Of a stretch of 17,771 nt of DNA, positions 13,897 to 17,771 are shown piece after piece. Position 1 is the first letter of the stretch. Each line of letters begins with the position of its first letter. This stretch comes from an uncultured Ruminococcus sp. GTDB taxonomy: Bacteria > Bacillota > Clostridia > Oscillospirales > Ruminococcaceae. Position numbers and translations under genes: made by a program. The notes beneath the pieces are model-generated. The model did no database searches. It was not told the DNA's origin and saw only the letters and a list, made by a program, of their open reading frames with translations. The stretch spans positions 1-17,771 of the forward strand of contig CALDFS010000234.1 in assembly GCA_937942105.1 (NCBI GenBank). The letters are read 5' to 3'.

Positions 13897-15089
13897 AAAA
13901 ATATCCTTTTTTAGAGGCAATGAGTGCCGTGGACGAAAAGTTTTTGGAAGAAGTTCTTAATGATACCAAGGAACAGGAAAGGAGACGGATTTCCATGAAT
14001 AAAAAAAGAACGGTAACGATTCTGGTGGCCGCGGCGTTGGTGGTTACTATGGCTGCTACTGCGGTGGCGGCTGGAATCAGTAAGATAAGCACGCTTGGGG
14101 ATTATTTTGAGGGGCACAGGCAGTCCAGCAATATTCCCGACGAAGTGCCTATGATGCGCAACCCCGAGGATTATGCCTACGAATTTACGACAAGCACCAC
14201 CACAGCGCAGACCGAGGAAGTAAACGGCGTTGTTGACGCCATGGAAGCGGTTGACACTTACACCCCGCCCGCACCCGGCGAAGCAAAGATATTAGCGATT
14301 TCGGCGACAAAGTATAATATGTATATGACTGTGGAGTTCAACGTCGCGGGGCTGGATTTGCCCAAGGAGCTTCCTGAGGATTCAAGCCCGACCGGGCAGT
14401 GGTACTTCGGTTCTGAATATATGGAGTCAAACTTCAGATTCGCATATCCAAACATGGAATTGATTTCGTATGAGGACGATATCATGACATACGGCTTCTG
14501 GTTTAAACGTCCAATATTCCTTATGGATGGCAGCACACTCACCGAGGAGGAACGCACACAGGATGAATTTATCCTGACGCTGAAAACTATCGGATATACG
14601 GCTTACAGCGACCCTGCTCCCGAGGGCGGTTACTACACAAAGGGTTATAAAGCCTTCAGGGATGTGGATTTTGAGATTCGTCTTCCATTGGATGAAATCG
14701 AGATTATGGAGCCGATAAGATCCACAAATACCGCCACACTTATGGGGGTTGACGGATTTACCATTGAGCTTTCGCCCTACGACATGGATTTGCGTTCGAG
14801 CTTCGACAACTTTGCCGCTGCCGGAATTGATGTGACGGAAGAAGCATCGAGCAGGAAGCTGAGCGACTATCTTTTTGGGAAACTGTATATCGAGTTTCAT
14901 ATGCTCGACGGCAGCTCCTTCTACGAAGATTTTACCAAGTTCGCCCATAATATAATAAACGGCGGCGGTTCAGGAGCCAACATTTATACGAAACAAGCCG
15001 GTGCAACGTATAGCTTCCGTGTTCCCCTCGACATCACCCAGATAGACTACATCACCATAAACGATGTCCGCTTCGACTTCGCCCACTAA
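13893..15089 (+). CDS. Membrane-anchored probable anti-sigma partner, family not recognised
   Basis: A 398-residue protein with a charged cytosolic N-terminus (1 to about 39), one membrane segment at about 40-61 (TVTILVAAALVVTMAATAVAAGI), a low-complexity Thr/Glu-rich linker at about 95-125, and a large extracellular beta-rich domain to the end. The arrangement, and coupling to an ECF gene by ATGA overlap, argue for an anti-sigma or signal-sensing role. No classic zinc anti-sigma motif (H-x3-C-x2-C) is present. The first 15 residues resemble those of the partner at 1-127. A second ATG at codon 35 (13995) has its own AAAGGAGA site, so a shorter form without the cytosolic segment is possible. 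The ligand of the outer domain is unknown. Confidence 0.7.
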   Translation: MKKYPFLEAMSAVDEKFLEEVLNDTKEQERRRISMNKKRTVTILVAAALVVTMAATAVAAGISKISTLGDYFEGHRQSSNIPDEVPMMRNPEDYAYEFTTSTTTAQTEEVNGVVDAMEAVDTYTPPAPGEAKILAISATKYNMYMTVEFNVAGLDLPKELPEDSSPTGQWYFGSEYMESNFRFAYPNMELISYEDDIMTYGFWFKRPIFLMDGSTLTEEERTQDEFILTLKTIGYTAYSDPAPEGGYYTKGYKAFRDVDFEIRLPLDEIEIMEPIRSTNTATLMGVDGFTIELSPYDMDLRSSFDNFAAAGIDVTEEASSRKLSDYLFGKLYIEFHMLDGSSFYEDFTKFAHNIINGGGSGANIYTKQAGATYSFRVPLDITQIDYITINDVRFDFAH

Positions 15090-15123
15090 CCCGCAAAAGC
15101 CTTGAAAGAAACATACACACACC

Positions 15124-15150
15124 GCCCCCGCAGGACATACTTGCGGGGGC
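15124..15150 (+). terminator. GC-rich hairpin after the sigma/partner operon
   Basis: A perfect nine-pair stem (GCCCCCGCA at 15124-15132 with TGCGGGGGC at 15142-15150) closes a nine-base loop, 35 bases after the stop. No T run follows on either strand. It may be a transcript-end or stability element rather than a standard intrinsic terminator. Confidence 0.45.
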
Positions 15151-15256
15151 ACTTCAGCGCTTAAACGCAGATATTAGCTTACTGCCAAAGAATCCGCCAA
15201 TATCACTTCAAGTATTGTGTACACTCCACAAAGTTAGTATTTTTTCTTTGTCAGCC

Positions 15257-15285
15257 TTGACGAAAATCAAATTATTTGCTATACT
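15257..15285 (+). promoter_or_regulatory. Sigma-A promoter of the pur cluster
   Basis: TTGACG (15257-15262) and TATACT (15280-15285) are 17 bases apart. Transcription would start near 15292, leaving a leader of about 275 bases. The leader contains a small CGGCG/CGCCG hairpin (15311-15328) and then the riboswitch. The stretch 15151-15256 before the promoter shows no gene. Confidence 0.82.
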
Positions 15286-15369
15286 TGAAATGTAATATTT
15301 TTTCCGCTGACGGCGAACAAAAACGCCGCTTGTGTATGCGGATTATCCACAAAAATTATATTGTTTTCT

Positions 15370-15486
15370 GTGACTGACGGAAAAAACAGTCAGGGCTTGC
15401 CCCGGCTGTCGGCGGAGTACCGCATGGGAGCAGAAAACTTATATTGTCGCTTTTGGCGACAAAAATTGCCGACCGTCTGGGCACAC
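15370..15486 (+). ncRNA. ZTP (pfl) riboswitch aptamer
   Basis: The two conserved ends of the pfl motif are clear: GTGACTGACGGAA at the 5' side and GCCGACCGTCTGGGCA at the 3' side. GACGG (15376-15380) pairs with CCGTC (15473-15477). Between them lie a helix at 15386-15409 (ACAGTC/GGCTGT around a GGG/CCC hairpin), a GCGG-AGTA-CCGC hairpin followed by ATGGGAGCA, and a linker hairpin TTGTCGC/GCGACAA (15445-15463). This RNA class binds ZMP/ZTP, which build up when 10-formyl-tetrahydrofolate is short, and turns on purine and one-carbon genes. Its position before purE fits that role exactly. Assignment rests on the conserved motifs read by eye. Confidence 0.9.
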
Positions 15487-15527
15487 TTGGTTCTTTTTAA
15501 TGAGGACGGGTGCGCCCTTTTGTATTT
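15479..15527 (+). terminator. Riboswitch-controlled terminator before purE
   Basis: GGGC-A-CACTTG (15479-15489) pairs with C-GGGTG-C-GCCC (15507-15517) with one A-C mismatch, followed by TTTTGTATTT. The left arm uses the conserved TGGGC end of the aptamer. Ligand-bound aptamer and terminator therefore exclude each other, giving an ON switch when ZMP/ZTP is high, as known for this class. Confidence 0.75.
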
Positions 15528-15567
15528 CATTGTTAATCTTTGAGCTAAAGCGGAAGGAGTTACAATC

Positions 15568-16062
15568 ATGAAAAAAGTAGGAATAGTAATGGGCAGCGAC
15601 AGCGACCTGCCAATCATTCAGAAAACGGTTGATACCCTGAAATCCCTTGAAATCCCCTTCGAGGTTCACATCTACTCGGCGCACAGAACGCCGGACGAAG
15701 CGCGGGACTTTGCACGCTCTGCCTATGAAAACGGCTTTGGGGCTATTATATGCGCGGCAGGAATGGCCGCCCACCTTGCGGGAGCGATTGCGGCTAACAC
15801 CTTGCTTCCTGTTATAGGCATACCCTGTAAATCATCAGTACTCGACGGTGTTGACGCTTTGTTATCCACGGTTCAGATGCCATCAGGCATACCTGTTGCA
15901 ACCGTTGCGATAAACGGAGGTGTTAATGCCGCTTTGCTTTGCGCCGAAATATTGGCGGTATCGGATGACGGGCTGTATAAAAAGCTCGCGGAGCTTAGGG
16001 CAAAGGGCGCCGAAAACGTTCTTAAAAAGGACGCTGAGGTGGCTTCACGCCTGGGCTTGTAA
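15568..16062 (+). CDS. purE: N5-carboxyaminoimidazole ribonucleotide mutase (PurE class I)
   Basis: A 164-residue enzyme of purine synthesis that converts N5-CAIR to CAIR. Visible are the N-terminal GIVMGSDSDLPIIQ, the active-site histidine motif SAHRTPDEA, AAGMAAHLAGAIAANT, and VIGIPCKSSVLDGVDALLSTVQMPSGIPVATV. The length and these motifs fit the octameric class I form. The partner PurK is not next to it, so N5-CAIR synthesis must be encoded elsewhere if it is used. GGAAGGAG lies nine bases upstream of the ATG. Expression should depend on the ZTP riboswitch upstream. purC follows after 49 bases. Confidence 0.97.
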   Translation: MKKVGIVMGSDSDLPIIQKTVDTLKSLEIPFEVHIYSAHRTPDEARDFARSAYENGFGAIICAAGMAAHLAGAIAANTLLPVIGIPCKSSVLDGVDALLSTVQMPSGIPVATVAINGGVNAALLCAEILAVSDDGLYKKLAELRAKGAENVLKKDAEVASRLGL

Positions 16063-16111
16063 ATCAATCAGTTTAGTTTTAAAAAATTGTATATTATAGG
16101 AGAGTATGATC

Positions 16112-16792
16112 ATGCAGTTAGTTTACACAGGCAAGACCAAAAACGTTTATTCACTCGACAACGGAAATTATCTTCTTAAGTTCAAGGACGATTGCACCGG
16201 TAAGGACGGCGTTTTCGACCCGGGAGAGAATTCGGTAGGCTTAACCATCGAGGGCGTGGGCGACGTTAACCTTAGAATGTCGATCTACTTCTTTGAAAAG
16301 ATCAACGCCGCAGGAATCAGAACCCATTACGTAAGCGCTAATCTTGACGATACCACCATGGAAGTTCTTCCTGCAAAGGTATTCGGCAAGGGTCTGGAAG
16401 TAATCTGCCGCTATAAGGCAGTTGGCAGCTTCTTCCGCCGCTACAGCGACTACTGCGAAGAGGGCGCAGACCTTCCCGCATACGTTGAAACCACCTTTAA
16501 AAACGACGAAAAGGGCGACCCGCTTGTAACTAAGGACGGTCTTATTACCTTAGGTGTTATGACCGCCGAGCAGTACGACGATATTAAGGTAATGACCCAG
16601 CAGATAACCAAGATAGTTGCCGACGATTTAAAGGCAAAGGGTCTTGACCTTTACGATATCAAGTTCGAGTTCGGCTATGACCCCAATGGCAAGGTTATGC
16701 TTATCGATGAAATAGCTTCCGGCAATATGAGAGTTTATAAGGACGGTAAGTATATCGACCCGATGACTCTTTCCAAGCTGTTCTTCGCTTGA
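16112..16792 (+). CDS. purC: Phosphoribosylaminoimidazole-succinocarboxamide synthase
   Basis: A 226-residue ATP-dependent ligase that joins CAIR to aspartate, the step after PurE. Family hallmarks are VYTGKTKNVY at the N-terminus (a variant of the usual GKAK), LLKFKDDCTGKDG, GIRTHYV, EVICRYKAVGSFFRRY, LITLGVMTAEQ and DIKFEFGYDPNGKVMLIDEIASGNMRVY. The start at 16112 was chosen because AGGAGAG (16098-16104) is seven bases before it. The in-frame ATG at 16106 is only one base from that site. It is probably cotranscribed with purE. Confidence 0.96.
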   Translation: MQLVYTGKTKNVYSLDNGNYLLKFKDDCTGKDGVFDPGENSVGLTIEGVGDVNLRMSIYFFEKINAAGIRTHYVSANLDDTTMEVLPAKVFGKGLEVICRYKAVGSFFRRYSDYCEEGADLPAYVETTFKNDEKGDPLVTKDGLITLGVMTAEQYDDIKVMTQQITKIVADDLKAKGLDLYDIKFEFGYDPNGKVMLIDEIASGNMRVYKDGKYIDPMTLSKLFFA

Positions 16793-16810
16793 TTTTGACT
16801 TCTTTTAGCT

Positions 16811-16900
16811 GGCGTTAGCCAATATAACTATTTTAAGTGATATTGCCCTGCGGGCAGTGATATTCACCCTGCGGGTGAGTGATATTGCCCTTGCGGGCAA
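16811..16900 (+). repeat. Tandem AGTGATATT-hairpin repeat array
   Basis: Three consecutive units (16836-16855, 16856-16877, 16878-16900) each begin AGTGATATT and continue with a small hairpin: GCCC-TGC-GGGC, CACCC-TGC-GGGTG and TTGCCC-TTGC-GGGCAA. The paired bases change together between units, so the stem is kept while the sequence varies. A further short hairpin, GGC-GTTA-GCC, precedes them (16811-16820). Similar GTGATATT hairpin strings are, to my recollection, scattered in other gut clostridia. The array lies in the purC to purF-like gap, and its function is unknown. Confidence 0.8.
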
Positions 16901-16946
16901 CTACTAAACGAAAATCCTAAAAATTTTTGAAAGGCAGATAAAGTTT

Positions 16947-17771
16947 ATGGGCGGATTTTTCGGAGCCGTCGGAAAAACCGACGTTATTTCCGATGTGTTT
17001 TTCGGAGTTGACTATCATTCGCATTTAGGAACAAAGAGCGGAGGAATCGCCGCTTACGACCCTCAAATAGGTCTTCAGCGCAATATCCACAATATTGAGA
17101 ATTCCCCGTTTCGTACAAAGTTTGAGCATATCTTTGAGCAGATGAAGGGCTTTTCCGCTATCGGATGCATAAACGATTCCGACCCTGCGCCGCTTCTTAT
17201 CCGCTCCGCTTTGGGTACATATGCCATCTGCATAGTTGGAATCATCAATAATACCGACGAGATTCTGGCAAAGTACTTCTCAAAGGGCGGGCATTTCAAT
17301 GCCATGACCGGCGGAAAGATAAATTCCTGCGAGCTTGTTGCGGCTCTTATAAACCAGAAGCCCAGCTTTGCCGAGGGAATAAGATTTGTTCAGGAAACTG
17401 TTGAGGGCACCGCATCCATCCTCATCCTTAAAGACAACGGCAATATCATAGCCGCAAGGGATAATTTGGGCAGACTGCCGGTGTCTATAGGAAGTAGTGA
17501 AAACGGCTATTGCGTGTCGTTTGAGGCGTTTGCCTATACAAAGCTGGGATACCAGACCATCCGCGAGCTTGGTCCTGCCGAAATCGTGGAGCTATCGCCT
17601 GATGGCGTGACTGTGTTGCAGCCACCCAAGAAGAAAATGCGCATATGCGCGTTTCTGTGGTCTTACTATGGCTATCCCACCTCGATTTACGAGGGCAGAA
17701 CGGTTGAAACCATGCGCTATGCCAACGGCGAAATCATTTTGCCGCAGCCGGACACAGACTATACCGACGAA
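16947..17771 (+). CDS. PurF-family protein lacking the glutaminase nucleophile (3' end missing)
   Basis: The frame is open for 275 codons to the right edge. The protein begins MGGFFGAVGKTDVISDVFFGVDYHS and has class II amidotransferase landmarks in the PurF order: LGTKSGGIAAYD, GTYAICIVGIINN, GTASILIL, IIAARDNLGRLPV and LGPAEIVEL. In active PurF the processed N-terminus is cysteine (CGIFG); here that position is Gly2 or Gly3. The HxRYST and NGN motifs are also replaced. It is therefore probably a pseudo-glutaminase joined to a phosphoribosyltransferase domain that lies outside the window. The ribosome site (GAAAGG, about 12 bases upstream) is weak. Annotation as ordinary amidophosphoribosyltransferase would be misleading, though a PRPP- and ammonia-dependent activity is possible. 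Confidence 0.85.
   Translation, partial: MGGFFGAVGKTDVISDVFFGVDYHSHLGTKSGGIAAYDPQIGLQRNIHNIENSPFRTKFEHIFEQMKGFSAIGCINDSDPAPLLIRSALGTYAICIVGIINNTDEILAKYFSKGGHFNAMTGGKINSCELVAALINQKPSFAEGIRFVQETVEGTASILILKDNGNIIAARDNLGRLPVSIGSSENGYCVSFEAFAYTKLGYQTIRELGPAEIVELSPDGVTVLQPPKKKMRICAFLWSYYGYPTSIYEGRTVETMRYANGEIILPQPDTDYTDE

Noticed and set aside
15292..15567. Guanine riboswitch before purE
   Set aside because: The conserved purine-aptamer junction sequences are absent, whereas both ends of the ZTP motif are present.

Overview
The window looks like a chromosomal segment of a spore-forming member of the Bacillota, class Clostridia, probably close to the Oscillospirales/Ruminococcaceae. The reasons are a full Spo0A and a YpeB germination protein, strong GGAGG ribosome binding sites, a MazF almost identical in motif layout to Bacillus EndoA, a class IB dihydroorotate dehydrogenase (PyrD plus PyrK), and ECF sigma factors of the kind common in gut clostridia. 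The placement is inferred from gene content only.

Layout. Positions 1-714 (minus) hold an ECF sigma factor followed by the start of a probable membrane partner that runs off the left edge; the translation start region of the sigma gene is repeated three times in tandem. Positions 938-2278 (minus) encode YpeB. A 468-base intergenic region carries copy 1 of a 103-base palindromic element and a promoter for a solitary mazF (2747-3118, plus). spo0A follows on the minus strand (3292-4089).

From 4292 a consensus promoter and a terminator/antiterminator leader precede a pyrimidine operon: pyrC, carB, pyrK, pyrD, pyrF, pyrE, pyrB (4523-13199), which ends in a strong terminator. Genes from carB on overlap or lie close together. 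carA is missing from the cluster, and copy 2 of the 103-base element sits between pyrC and carB. PyrB carries a C-terminal tail with the exact zinc-cysteine spacing of PyrI. Together the enzymes make UMP: CarB (with a glutaminase subunit encoded elsewhere), PyrB, PyrC, PyrDK, PyrE, PyrF.

A second ECF sigma/membrane protein pair (13342-15089) separates the pyr operon from a purine cluster. That cluster starts with a promoter and a ZTP (pfl) riboswitch with an overlapping terminator, then purE, purC, a set of small tandem hairpins, and a PurF-family gene cut by the right edge whose predicted nucleophilic cysteine is replaced by glycine. No tRNA, rRNA, CRISPR array or intact transposase was seen.
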